A DNA stretch of 64,000 nt from Dehalococcoidia bacterium (GTDB taxonomy: Bacteria; Chloroflexota; Dehalococcoidia; SZUA-161): positions 62,001-126,000 of the forward strand of contig JAUXAX010000001.1 of the NCBI GenBank assembly GCA_030619685.1, written 5' to 3'. Below the pieces are notes generated by a model. That model saw nothing but the letters and a program-made list of their open reading frames with translations. It was not told the DNA's origin and made no database searches. Below are positions 52,124 to 62,742 of this stretch, one piece after another. Numbering within the stretch: the first letter of the stretch is position 1; the number at the start of each line of letters is the position of its first letter. The position numbers were made by a program, and so were the translations under genes.

Positions 52124-53287
52124 ATGAGAGAAGTAGCAGTAGTTGGCGTGGGGATGACCAAATTTGGCCTTTCGGAGAAAACCAACATCGAGTTGTTCTC
52201 TGAGGCGGCAATGGAGGCCATCAGCGAATCAAACCTTGAGCCTAAAGACATACAGGCGCTATTCTTGGGCAACGTGTTCTGTGGCTTTGAGGAAGGTCAG
52301 GTAACCATATCGGCTTTCGCCGCTGCTGACATAGGGATACCCTACATCCCTACCACCCGGTTCGAGGGTGCCTGCGCCTCAGGCTCGGTCGCGATCAGGG
52401 ATGCCTATATGTGGGTTGCCTCGGGATTCTATGATATCGTTCTCGCTGGAGGGACCGAGAAGGCGCTGGCCATGAGTACCCCTTATGCCACACGGACCTT
52501 CGCTATGGGCAGCGATAGCCGTTATGAAGGCCCCACCGGAATTACCTTCCCCGGCGTCTTCGCTATGATGGCGCATCTTTACGCCAAGAAATATGGTATT
52601 CCCCTGGAGAAGCTCAAGGAACAGATGGCCATGGTTGCCGTCAAGAATCACCATAATGGCACGTTCCACCCCAAGGCCCATTTTCGAAAGGAGATAACCA
52701 TCCAGGATGTATATAACAGCATCATGGTTGCTGAGCCCCTGCAATTGTACGATTGTTGTCCCTTCTCCGATGGAGCTGCAGCGGTCGTTCTAGCCTCGGC
52801 GGAGAGGGCGAAGAGACTCATCGATAAGCCGGTCTACTTTGCCGGCGTAGGACAGTGCTCCGCGCCGCCGCTTCCCAATCAGAAGGACATTACCAGGATT
52901 AAGGCAAGGGAGATATCAGCAAAGCAGGCTTATAGTATGGCTGGGCTTAGCCCCAAGGATATAGATATCTGTGAACTCCACGACTGCTTCACTATAGCGG
53001 AGATAGCAGCTACCGAAGGCCTCGGCTTCTTTGATTTCGGGGATGGCAGCAAAGCCGCAGAGAGGGGCGATACGCAGATCGGCAGCAGGACACCGATAAA
53101 TCCCTCTGGCGGGCTCAAAGCAAGAGGACACCCCATAGGTGCTACAGGTGCTGCCCAGGTCTATGAGATAGCGAAGCAATTAAGGGGCGAATGTGGGGAA
53201 AGGCAGGTGGAAGGCGCAAGGATAGGAATAACAGATACGCTCGGCGCAGACCTTAGCATGGTCTGCGACATGATCTTCAGAATATGA
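52124..53287 (+). CDS. Thiolase-family protein (SCP2-thiolase type), second copy
   Basis: A 387-aa paralogue of the upstream thiolase. C84 in FEGACASGSVAIRDA is the nucleophile; ELHDCFTIAEIAA and GHPIGATGAAQ supply the histidines. The insert around residues 200-230 of the first copy is absent, so it is shorter. AAGGAGCG precedes the ATG. With its own DUF35 partner downstream, it forms the second half of a duplicated two-gene module. The two copies have diverged well, so different chain specificity is likely. Confidence 0.88.
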   Translation: MREVAVVGVGMTKFGLSEKTNIELFSEAAMEAISESNLEPKDIQALFLGNVFCGFEEGQVTISAFAAADIGIPYIPTTRFEGACASGSVAIRDAYMWVASGFYDIVLAGGTEKALAMSTPYATRTFAMGSDSRYEGPTGITFPGVFAMMAHLYAKKYGIPLEKLKEQMAMVAVKNHHNGTFHPKAHFRKEITIQDVYNSIMVAEPLQLYDCCPFSDGAAAVVLASAERAKRLIDKPVYFAGVGQCSAPPLPNQKDITRIKAREISAKQAYSMAGLSPKDIDICELHDCFTIAEIAATEGLGFFDFGDGSKAAERGDTQIGSRTPINPSGGLKARGHPIGATGAAQVYEIAKQLRGECGERQVEGARIGITDTLGADLSMVCDMIFRI

Positions 53288-53304
53288 CCTTCGTGAGGTA
53301 AAAC

Positions 53305-53709
53305 ATGGAATACAAACTTACCGCTAAGATGTTCGCAGAGGCTCTCAAAGAAAATAAGCTATTGGGACTGAAGTGCAACCAGTGCGGGGCTTACACCGTG
53401 CCCCCGAAAAAGGTCTGTATGGAATGCGCCAGCGAGGACATGGAAGTTGTCGAGCTCAGCGGTAAGGGGCAGATTCAGACCTTTACCGTGATACGGGTGC
53501 CCCCGGAGGGATTTGAAGCCCCCTATATAGTAGGCATGGCGGAACTCGACGAGGGCCCGTGGATAATGGGCAATATAGAAGGCATCGACCCGGATAAGGC
53601 AACTATGGACCTAATCGGAATGAGGGTCAAGCTGGGGCATAAGGTACTTCCCGGAGATAAGTTCTCCGCCGGTGAAATGGTGGCAGTAACCTTCTCTCCA
53701 CAAACGTAG
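53305..53709 (+). CDS. DUF35 OB-fold/zinc-ribbon acyl-CoA-binding partner, second copy
   Basis: A 134-aa partner of the second thiolase, 17 bases after it. The zinc ribbon is LKCNQCGAYTVPPKKVCMEC and the OB fold reads SGKGQIQTFTVIRVPP and YIVGMAELDEGPWIMG. It shows clear but moderate likeness to the first copy. Confidence 0.85.
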   Translation: MEYKLTAKMFAEALKENKLLGLKCNQCGAYTVPPKKVCMECASEDMEVVELSGKGQIQTFTVIRVPPEGFEAPYIVGMAELDEGPWIMGNIEGIDPDKATMDLIGMRVKLGHKVLPGDKFSAGEMVAVTFSPQT

Positions 53710-53720
53710 GTTGAGGGAAC

Positions 53721-53822
53721 ATGAACAAAAGGAAGCGAGTGGCACAACTCAAGCACCGCCGCAAACGCAAGAAGCTGGAAGAGAAAACAAAAGCGCTGAA
53801 GGCAACGCAACAAGGCGGATAA
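53721..53822 (+). CDS. Very small, highly basic protein
   Basis: A 33-aa ORF with GAGGGA 5 bases upstream of its ATG and a TAA stop. Nearly half the residues are Lys or Arg (MNKRKRVAQLKHRRKRKK, then LEEKTKALKA), like small ribosome-associated proteins. It fits between the second DUF35 gene and the phosphotransferase gene on the same strand. I cannot name it; short basic proteins of this look recur in Chloroflexota (from memory). Confidence 0.55.
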   Translation: MNKRKRVAQLKHRRKRKKLEEKTKALKATQQGG

Positions 53823-53864
53823 GCAAGCTAAGCTATCTCAGCTTTGGGGAGGGCAAGGCCTACA

Positions 53865-54881
53865 ATGCCAGAGCTGTCAGTGCTATTACAAGCGCTATCG
53901 AGCCCAAAAGCATATCCCCATAATCCTCAGGAAGTCGAGCTCGTGCAGACGCAGATATCTGCCGTCTTCCTCGCCGGCGACTATGTCTACAAGGTGAAGA
54001 AACCCGTGGATTTCGGCTTTCTTGACTTCACCACCTTGGATAAGCGACGCTTCTACTGCCAGCAGGAGGTGACGCTGAACAGGCGGCTTTGCCCCGATGC
54101 CTACCTGGGGGTCGTGGCCATAACCCAGGACGGAGATACCATCTCAGTAGAGGGCAACGGCATAGAGGTTGAATACGCAGTGAAGATGCACCACCTCCCT
54201 CACCAACGGATGATGGATAGGCTGCTTCAAAGCAACCAGGTGACCCCTGAGATGGTGGAGAGAGTGGCTGACAGGCTAGTCGAGTTTCACCGCCAGGCGG
54301 AGATGAGCGAGCAACTGGCCAGCATCGGTGGCCTGGATACCGTGACGCAGAATACCGAGGAGAACTTCGTCCAGACCGAGGATTATGTCAACCTCACAAT
54401 CGCTCCAGAGCAATATGAGAAGCTAAAGAATTACAACTATTCCTTCCTGAAAGGAAACGCGGAGCTATTTGCTAAGAGAGTGAGCGAGGGCAGAATAAAG
54501 GACTGTCACGGTGATCTCCACGCCGCACACATCTGCTTCAGCAATGGCATCTGCATCTTCGATTGCATCGAATTCAACGACAGGTTCAGGTACATCGACG
54601 TCGCCAGCGAGGTCGCCTTTTTGGCTATGGACCTGGACCTTCACGGGCGCCCTGACCTGTCGAAGCATTTCGTGGATGCCTATGTGGGGGCATCTGGTGA
54701 CGAGGAATTGCTCGCGCTTCTCGATTTCTACAAGTGCTACCGGGCCTATGTCCGGGGAAAGGTGGAAGGCTTCAAGCTCAATGACCCCCATATCTCAGAG
54801 GAGGAGAAGACGAGGACGCTAGCCGTTGCCAAGAGGTACTTCGAGCTTGCGGAGACGTATATAGGGCAATTTGACTACTGA
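53865..54881 (+). CDS. APH-like kinase (aminoglycoside phosphotransferase fold)
   Basis: A 338-aa protein with the kinase-like fold: lysine region VYKVKKPVDFGFLDF, catalytic loop RIKDCHGDLHAAHICF and the metal motif IFDCIEFNDRFRYID. This family is usually the N-terminal half of a fused APH/AAA_33 protein; here the AAA half is a separate gene 54 bases downstream. The substrate is unknown, and antibiotic resistance is not implied. The ATG at 53865 is used; the TTG at 53844 is less likely. Confidence 0.78.
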   Translation: MPELSVLLQALSSPKAYPHNPQEVELVQTQISAVFLAGDYVYKVKKPVDFGFLDFTTLDKRRFYCQQEVTLNRRLCPDAYLGVVAITQDGDTISVEGNGIEVEYAVKMHHLPHQRMMDRLLQSNQVTPEMVERVADRLVEFHRQAEMSEQLASIGGLDTVTQNTEENFVQTEDYVNLTIAPEQYEKLKNYNYSFLKGNAELFAKRVSEGRIKDCHGDLHAAHICFSNGICIFDCIEFNDRFRYIDVASEVAFLAMDLDLHGRPDLSKHFVDAYVGASGDEELLALLDFYKCYRAYVRGKVEGFKLNDPHISEEEKTRTLAVAKRYFELAETYIGQFDY

Positions 54882-54935
54882 GTAAAAAGAGTATATTAGA
54901 AGAGGGTCGAAAATTCGGCATAGGGGGATGATGAA

Positions 54936-55538
54936 TTGAAGGAGCCATTTGCGAAATTCATAGAGGCCGAGCTGGGCTCCGATATCCTGCTTATCACCTG
55001 CGGCCTCCCCGGCACCTGGAAGACTGAGACGAGTGAGGAGGTGTCGAAGATCAAGGGCTACCCTATAGTACGAAGCGACCTGGTTAGAAGAGAAGTGCTT
55101 GAAAACGAGGATATATTTGATGAAAAGGTCGCCTCGAATATGGGCAAGAGAATGCTGGTCTACGATGAGACCTTCCGGCGAGCTGACGAGAGCCTGAGTG
55201 AGGGCAATGGCACGATAATCGACGCTACCTTCGTAACACAATCGTTGAGAAGACGTGCCGCTGCAATAGCAGCCAAGAACAGTCGGACGCTTGTCATCAT
55301 GCAAACTCACTGCCCCAGAGAGGTAGCCATCGCACGGATACTGAGACGGACCAAACAGGACTACGAATCGAACGCACTGACCGAGCAGGCCTACACCAAC
55401 AACGAGAAGAAGTTTGAAAAGGTTGATCTGGATGACCTCAAACGGTTGAACCCTAGCCTTGACATCGTTCACCTGATAGTCGATACTCAGTACGACCCGC
55501 CAGGGGATTGGTATATCATCGGTATGGAAAAGAGATGA
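54936..55538 (+). CDS. P-loop kinase, AAA_33 type
   Basis: A 200-aa nucleotide-binding protein with Walker A GLPGTWKTET and the VRSDLVRREVLE and TIIDATFVTQSLRRRA motifs of the AAA_33/zeta-toxin-like kinase family. It starts with TTG behind GGGGGATG. It follows the APH-like gene and precedes a PHP phosphoesterase gene by 1 base. In other genomes the APH and AAA_33 parts form one chain, so the two proteins probably act together. No antitoxin is seen, which argues against a toxin role. Confidence 0.75.
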   Translation: MKEPFAKFIEAELGSDILLITCGLPGTWKTETSEEVSKIKGYPIVRSDLVRREVLENEDIFDEKVASNMGKRMLVYDETFRRADESLSEGNGTIIDATFVTQSLRRRAAAIAAKNSRTLVIMQTHCPREVAIARILRRTKQDYESNALTEQAYTNNEKKFEKVDLDDLKRLNPSLDIVHLIVDTQYDPPGDWYIIGMEKR

Positions 55539-55539
55539 G

Positions 55540-57722
<2,183 letters not shown>

Positions 57723-57738
57723 AGCAAAGGAGAGCACG

Positions 57739-58968
57739 ATGACCACCTTCATGGAATCACCGTCGCTATTTGTGACCTCGGAATCGGTCACTGAGGGGCA
57801 CCCTGATAAGCTTTGCGACTTGATTTCAGATGCCGTCCTGGATGCTATTTTGGCCAAAGACCCTATGGCTAGAGTGGCCTGCGAGACCATGGCTACTACC
57901 GGTCTGGTCATTGTAATGGGAGAGATCACCACCGATTGCTACGTTGAGATCCCCCAGATCGTTCGGGACATGGTGCGTGAGGTGGGTTACACCCGCGCCA
58001 AGTACGGCTTCGATTGCGATACCTGCGGTGTCATTGTGTCCATTAAGGAGCAATCAGCGGACATCGCAATGGGAGTAGACTATGCGCTGGAGCAACGGGA
58101 AAAAGAGAAGAATCTAAATGAGAAGGATACTTTAGGTGCCGGCGACCAGGGAATGATGATAGGATTCGCTTGTAACGAAACCCCCGAATTCATGCCGCTG
58201 CCCATTTCACTGGCTCACAAGCTCTGTCAACGTCTGGCCCGAGTAAGAAAGGACGGCACTGTTCCCTACCTACGCCCCGATGGAAAGTCTCAGGTGACCG
58301 TTGAGTATAGCTACGGGATCCCCAAACGAGTAGAAGCCGTGGTCATCGGCGCTCAGCATAATGAGACGATCAGCAACGACGTCATCCATCGAGATATCCA
58401 GGAGTTGGTGATAAGGGAGATAATCCCCCATCATCTTCTGGACAAGGAGACCAAATACTATATCAATGCCACTGGACGCTTTGTGGTCGGCGGGCCGATG
58501 GGAGACACTGGCCTTACTGGACGTAAGATATTGGTTGATACCTACGGAAGTGCTGCCAGGCATGGCGGGGGCGCTTTCTCAGGAAAAGACCCTACCAAAG
58601 TGGACCGTTCCGCTGGTTATGCTGCCCGCTATGCCGCGAAGAACATTGTTGCTGCCGGGATCGCTGACCGCCTGGAGCTCCAACTCTCCTATGCCATCGG
58701 GGTAGCTCACCCCCTTTCTATCTCCATCGAGACCTTCGGCACCGCCAAGGTAGATGCAGAGGTTATTCTTGACTTGATCAGAAAGCACTTCGATTTTCGC
58801 CCCGGGGCCATCATCGAGACGCTGGAACTGCGCCGCCCTATCTATAAGCAAACCGCTACTTATGGGCACTTCGGCCGCGATGACCTCGATCTCCCTTGGG
58901 AGCACACCGACATGGCAGCAAAGCTGAGGGAGGAGGCTGGGCTAAAGCTAAGCGAGGAAGAAGAGTGA
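57739..58968 (+). CDS. metK: S-adenosylmethionine synthetase
   Basis: Makes SAM from methionine and ATP, 409 aa. Motifs: [55 protein letters not shown] and [16 protein letters not shown], all canonical. It is 16 bases after ahcY and its stop overlaps the next start (GTGA). The product is also the cofactor of EgtD at the left end of the window. Confidence 0.96.
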   Translation: MTTFMESPSLFVTSESVTEGHPDKLCDLISDAVLDAILAKDPMARVACETMATTGLVIVMGEITTDCYVEIPQIVRDMVREVGYTRAKYGFDCDTCGVIVSIKEQSADIAMGVDYALEQREKEKNLNEKDTLGAGDQGMMIGFACNETPEFMPLPISLAHKLCQRLARVRKDGTVPYLRPDGKSQVTVEYSYGIPKRVEAVVIGAQHNETISNDVIHRDIQELVIREIIPHHLLDKETKYYINATGRFVVGGPMGDTGLTGRKILVDTYGSAARHGGGAFSGKDPTKVDRSAGYAARYAAKNIVAAGIADRLELQLSYAIGVAHPLSISIETFGTAKVDAEVILDLIRKHFDFRPGAIIETLELRRPIYKQTATYGHFGRDDLDLPWEHTDMAAKLREEAGLKLSEEEE

Positions 58969-60077
58969 AAGCGATAATCCTTGTTGGCGGAGAGGGATTG
59001 CGGCTACGTCCTCTGACCTGCAATGTCCCAAAGTCAATGGTCCCCGTTGTGAACAAGCCATTCTTGGAGCATATGCTCGATAACCTCAAGAGGCATCATA
59101 TTGACGAGATTATACTCGCCATCTGCTATCTTCCCGACTGCATACAGCGTTATTTAGGGGATGGGAGCGATTTCGGGGTGAGTTTGATCTATGCAGTAGA
59201 GCAGTCGCCACTGGGAACCGGTGGCGCAGTAAAGAACGCAGAGCAGTTCTTGGAGGACACCTTTTTGGTCTTCAACGGCGACATATTTAGCGACCTTGAC
59301 CTCAGCGATATGGTGCGGTTTCATCGAGACCACAAAGCCAAAGCCACCATCTCCCTTACCCCTGTGGAGGACCCAACCGCATACGGGGTAGTTGAAATCG
59401 ACTCACAGAGCAGGGTCAAACGCTTCATCGAGAAGCCGAGCTGGGAGACAGTGACCACCAACCTCATCAACGCCGGCATTTACGTACTCGAACCAGAGGT
59501 GCTAGACCTTATCCCCATTGGTGTTCACTGCATGCTAGAGCGCGGGCTTTTCCCCGATCTAGTGGAGCAGCGCATCCCCTTTTTTGGCTATCGTTCCAAC
59601 GCCTACTGGATTGACATCGGCGTCCCTGAAGATTACCTGAAGCTGCATCACGACATCCTTATGGGAAAGGCCGTTGTTCGTTTCCCAGGCAAGTCGACGG
59701 CTGACGACATCTGGGTTGAAAGAGGATGCAAGATTCATCCTTCAACTAAGCTCATTGGCCCGGTGGTTATCGGCAGAGATTGCACCATCGAACAAGACGC
59801 ACGGATTTCCGGGCCATCTGTTCTCGGAGCCGGGTGTACTGTAGGGCAGGGTACCGCTATCGATGAGGCCATACTCTGGCAAAACGTTGAGGTAGGCAAG
59901 GATGCAACAGTGAGGAATAGCGTCGTAGGCAATAATAGCGTCATCGGCGACCATACCTGGGTTGTTGACGGATCGATTCTCAGCGATGATACCGCCATCG
60001 GTAGCAGTAACAAGCTGGAGCACGGTATCAGGATCTGGCCCGGGAGCACCATCGAAGATAGCGCCATTTCATTTTAG
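58965..60077 (+). CDS. NDP-sugar pyrophosphorylase with left-handed beta-helix tail
   Basis: A 370-aa nucleotidyltransferase forming an NDP-sugar, probably mannose-1-phosphate guanylyltransferase or glucose-1-phosphate type. The GT-A domain begins [14 protein letters not shown], with [13 protein letters not shown] and a late [11 protein letters not shown]; the hexapeptide repeats run from about 250 to the end ([17 protein letters not shown]). The frame is open farther upstream, but the start is the GTG at 58965 that overlaps the metK stop. The next two genes are hexose-phosphate enzymes, so the three form a sugar-activation module. Confidence 0.85.
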   Translation: MKAIILVGGEGLRLRPLTCNVPKSMVPVVNKPFLEHMLDNLKRHHIDEIILAICYLPDCIQRYLGDGSDFGVSLIYAVEQSPLGTGGAVKNAEQFLEDTFLVFNGDIFSDLDLSDMVRFHRDHKAKATISLTPVEDPTAYGVVEIDSQSRVKRFIEKPSWETVTTNLINAGIYVLEPEVLDLIPIGVHCMLERGLFPDLVEQRIPFFGYRSNAYWIDIGVPEDYLKLHHDILMGKAVVRFPGKSTADDIWVERGCKIHPSTKLIGPVVIGRDCTIEQDARISGPSVLGAGCTVGQGTAIDEAILWQNVEVGKDATVRNSVVGNNSVIGDHTWVVDGSILSDDTAIGSSNKLEHGIRIWPGSTIEDSAISF

Positions 60078-60088
60078 GTAATTACAGA

Positions 60089-61513
60089 ATGCCCCCGACG
60101 ATCAAGTTTGGCACCGACGGCTGGCGAGGCATCATAGCTGAGGATTTCACCTTCGACAACGTCCGCGCTTGTGCGCAGGCGGTGGCGAACTATCTGCTGG
60201 ACCACGGCATCGCCTCACAAGGCTTGCTGGTAGGCTATGATACCAGATTTGGCTCGGAGGATTTCGCCGCTGCTGTAGCCAAAGTAGTCGCTGCCAACGG
60301 GATCAGGGTATACCTCAACCCCAAAGCAACTCCCACCCCGATGATCAGCTACGCCATCGTGGCTAAGGGAGTCGCAGGAGGGGTGATCATCACCGCTAGC
60401 CACAACCCTGCCAGCTGGAATGGGTTCAAGTACAAACCAGAGTATGGCGGTAGTGCCTCGCCTGAAGTCACTGCTGAGCTAGAAAGCCATATTCAGCAGA
60501 TTCTGAGCAGCGGAGAGATAAAGCACCTGCCCCTAGCCGATGGCCTGAAGCAAGGGCTGATCGAGTATTACGATCCAGCACCCATCTATTTGAGCCACAT
60601 AGCGGAGTTGGTTGACTTCGAGCGGATACGTCAAGCAGGTTTAAGGGTGGCTGTAGATTCTATGTACGGAAGCGGAGCTGGCTACCTCAAGGAGTTATTG
60701 TCAGGTGGTAGCACAGAGGTCATTGAGATCAATGCCGAGCGCAATCCCCTCTTCCCCGGCATTCAACCGGAGCCCATTGCCCAAAACCTGACAAGGCTTT
60801 CCACCCTGGTACGCGAGATCAAAGCCGATGTTGGACTGGCCACCGACGGCGACGCAGACCGCATTGGCCCTTTGGACGAAAACGGCACCTTTATCACACC
60901 ACTCCAAGTATTCGCACTGCTCGCTCTCTACCTACTGGAGGTGCGCGGGGAGCGAGGAGCCATCGTCAAGTCCATAACCACAACGGACATGGTCTACCGA
61001 CTAGGCGAGCTCTTCTCAGTGCCTGTACATGAAACGCTCGTTGGCTTCGGGTATCTCGGCCCTCTGATGATAGCCGAAAATGCCCTTATTGGAGGCGAGG
61101 AGAGCGGCGGCTTCGGCTTCCGGGGACATATTCCGGAGCGCGATGGCATCCTGGCCGGGCTTTACCTACTCGACTTCATGATCAGTATGAACAAGAAGCC
61201 CTCGGAGCTAATAGAGTATCTCTATGATAAGGTAGGACCTCACTACTACGAGCGGACTGATTTCCACTTTCCCTCGGAGGAACGAGAAACCATCGTCCAA
61301 CGCCTAGACCAGCTAAAGCCCAGCCAGATCGACAATGCTGAAGTGACCAATATTGACACCTCTGATGGTTTTCGCTTCCGGCTCAGCGACGGGAGCTGGC
61401 TCCTTATCCGCCTCTCAGGGACGGAACCCCTTCTTCGCATATATGCCGAAAGTGACTCCATAGCACACGTGGAGAGGCTCCTCGAGGCGGGAAGAAAGTT
61501 GGCTGGTATTTAG
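60089..61513 (+). CDS. Phosphoglucomutase/phosphomannomutase
   Basis: Alpha-D-phosphohexomutase of 474 aa. The active serine is in ITASHNPASWNGFKY, the metal loop is LATDGDADRIG, the sugar-binding loop GGEESGGFGFRGH and the phosphate loop RLSGTEPLLRIY. It starts 11 bases after the pyrophosphorylase gene and 3 bases before the isomerase gene. Glucose and mannose specificity cannot be separated by sequence. Confidence 0.93.
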   Translation: MPPTIKFGTDGWRGIIAEDFTFDNVRACAQAVANYLLDHGIASQGLLVGYDTRFGSEDFAAAVAKVVAANGIRVYLNPKATPTPMISYAIVAKGVAGGVIITASHNPASWNGFKYKPEYGGSASPEVTAELESHIQQILSSGEIKHLPLADGLKQGLIEYYDPAPIYLSHIAELVDFERIRQAGLRVAVDSMYGSGAGYLKELLSGGSTEVIEINAERNPLFPGIQPEPIAQNLTRLSTLVREIKADVGLATDGDADRIGPLDENGTFITPLQVFALLALYLLEVRGERGAIVKSITTTDMVYRLGELFSVPVHETLVGFGYLGPLMIAENALIGGEESGGFGFRGHIPERDGILAGLYLLDFMISMNKKPSELIEYLYDKVGPHYYERTDFHFPSEERETIVQRLDQLKPSQIDNAEVTNIDTSDGFRFRLSDGSWLLIRLSGTEPLLRIYAESDSIAHVERLLEAGRKLAGI

Positions 61514-61516
61514 ACA

Positions 61517-62578
61517 ATGATAGACCTCGATGATCCAAGGGTTTACGAAAGGCTCGACCCGGCGGATATGCGTGGGCGCATCCGTGAGCTGCCCCAGCAG
61601 TGCCTCAAGGCATGGCAACAGGCCCTGGGCTTTGAACTGCCCTCAGACTATTCCAGTGTCAACAAGGTCGCCGTTCTAGGCATGGGAGGCTCAGCTATCG
61701 GGGGCGACTTGCTGAGCAGCTTGAATGCTGCTGATGGCAAGGTGCTTATTTCGGTACATCGGGACTATAGCCTGCCCTCCCACGTAGACGCCGATACCTT
61801 TGTGATTGCCTCCAGCTATTCGGGGATGACTGAGGAGACCCTGTCCTCCTTTTCCCAGGCACTATCGACACCGGCCAAGAAGCTGGTCCTGACCACCGGA
61901 GGCAAGCTAAAAGCCCTTGCCGAAGAAAAGGGTATCCCCGTTTTTACTATCGACTACGTAGCTCAACCACGCGCAGCCCTTGCCCATAGCTTCTTCCCAT
62001 TGCTTGGCATTTGCCAGCGTCTTGGCCTTGTGAGGGACAAGACGGGAGATTTTGAGGAGATGACGCAAGTCCTGGAGAATCTGCAAACTGCTATCCACGA
62101 CACCTGTCCAACCTCACGTAACCCGGCGAAACAACTGGCAGCCAAGATACATGACCGTCTGGTGGTCGTCTACGGTGCAGGTATTCTGTCGCCGGTAGCG
62201 CAGCGCTGGAAAACACAGATAAACGAAAACACTAAGGCGTGGGCCTTCTATGAGGTATTCCCCGAGCTAAACCATAATGCCGTGGTCGGCTATGAGTTCC
62301 CCGCCGAACAGGCGCAGAGAGTCTTTGCCATTCTCCTCCGCTCTCAGCACCTCCATCCCCGAACGCTTGCAAGGTACGAGGTCACCGCTGAGATACTGAG
62401 GCAGGCAAAAGTAAGCTATGAAATAGTAGATGGGTTGGGAGAGAGTGCCCTTAGTCACATGATGAGCCTTATTCTGTTTGGTGACTGGGTAAGCTACTAT
62501 CTGGCGCTTCTATATGAGACCGATCCATCCCCAGTAAGAGTCATCGACTACCTCAAGAAACGGCTTGCCGAGACCTGA
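61517..62578 (+). CDS. Bifunctional phosphoglucose/phosphomannose isomerase
   Basis: A 353-aa SIS-domain isomerase of the archaeal-type PGI/PMI family. The SIS motifs are VLGMGGSAIGGDLL and IASSYSGMTEETL, with FYEVFPELNHNAVVGYE supplying catalytic Glu and His. It turns fructose-6-phosphate into glucose- or mannose-6-phosphate for the adjacent mutase. It ends the 18-kb plus-strand run. Confidence 0.9.
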   Translation: MIDLDDPRVYERLDPADMRGRIRELPQQCLKAWQQALGFELPSDYSSVNKVAVLGMGGSAIGGDLLSSLNAADGKVLISVHRDYSLPSHVDADTFVIASSYSGMTEETLSSFSQALSTPAKKLVLTTGGKLKALAEEKGIPVFTIDYVAQPRAALAHSFFPLLGICQRLGLVRDKTGDFEEMTQVLENLQTAIHDTCPTSRNPAKQLAAKIHDRLVVVYGAGILSPVAQRWKTQINENTKAWAFYEVFPELNHNAVVGYEFPAEQAQRVFAILLRSQHLHPRTLARYEVTAEILRQAKVSYEIVDGLGESALSHMMSLILFGDWVSYYLALLYETDPSPVRVIDYLKKRLAET

Positions 62579-62742
62579 GGGAACCAAACCAGAACGGAAG
62601 CTGGCTCGAATTGTTACCCCCACGCCTTTACCTGCGACCCAGGCGAGATAGCACCGAAAACCTGGTGGTCTTGAAAATCATCGACAAATCAGTTAAACTC
62701 AAGTCCATTCACGGTTGACAACCTCAATTTCAGGAGGTCGAA

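Noticed and set aside
53865..54881. Aminoglycoside resistance gene
   Set aside because: The APH fold is shared by many kinases; the DUF-like APH/AAA_33 family seen here has no resistance link and its gene context is metabolic.
54936..55538. Zeta-type toxin of a toxin-antitoxin pair
   Set aside because: The P-loop family is related, but no antitoxin gene is adjacent, and the APH-like neighbour is its usual fusion partner.
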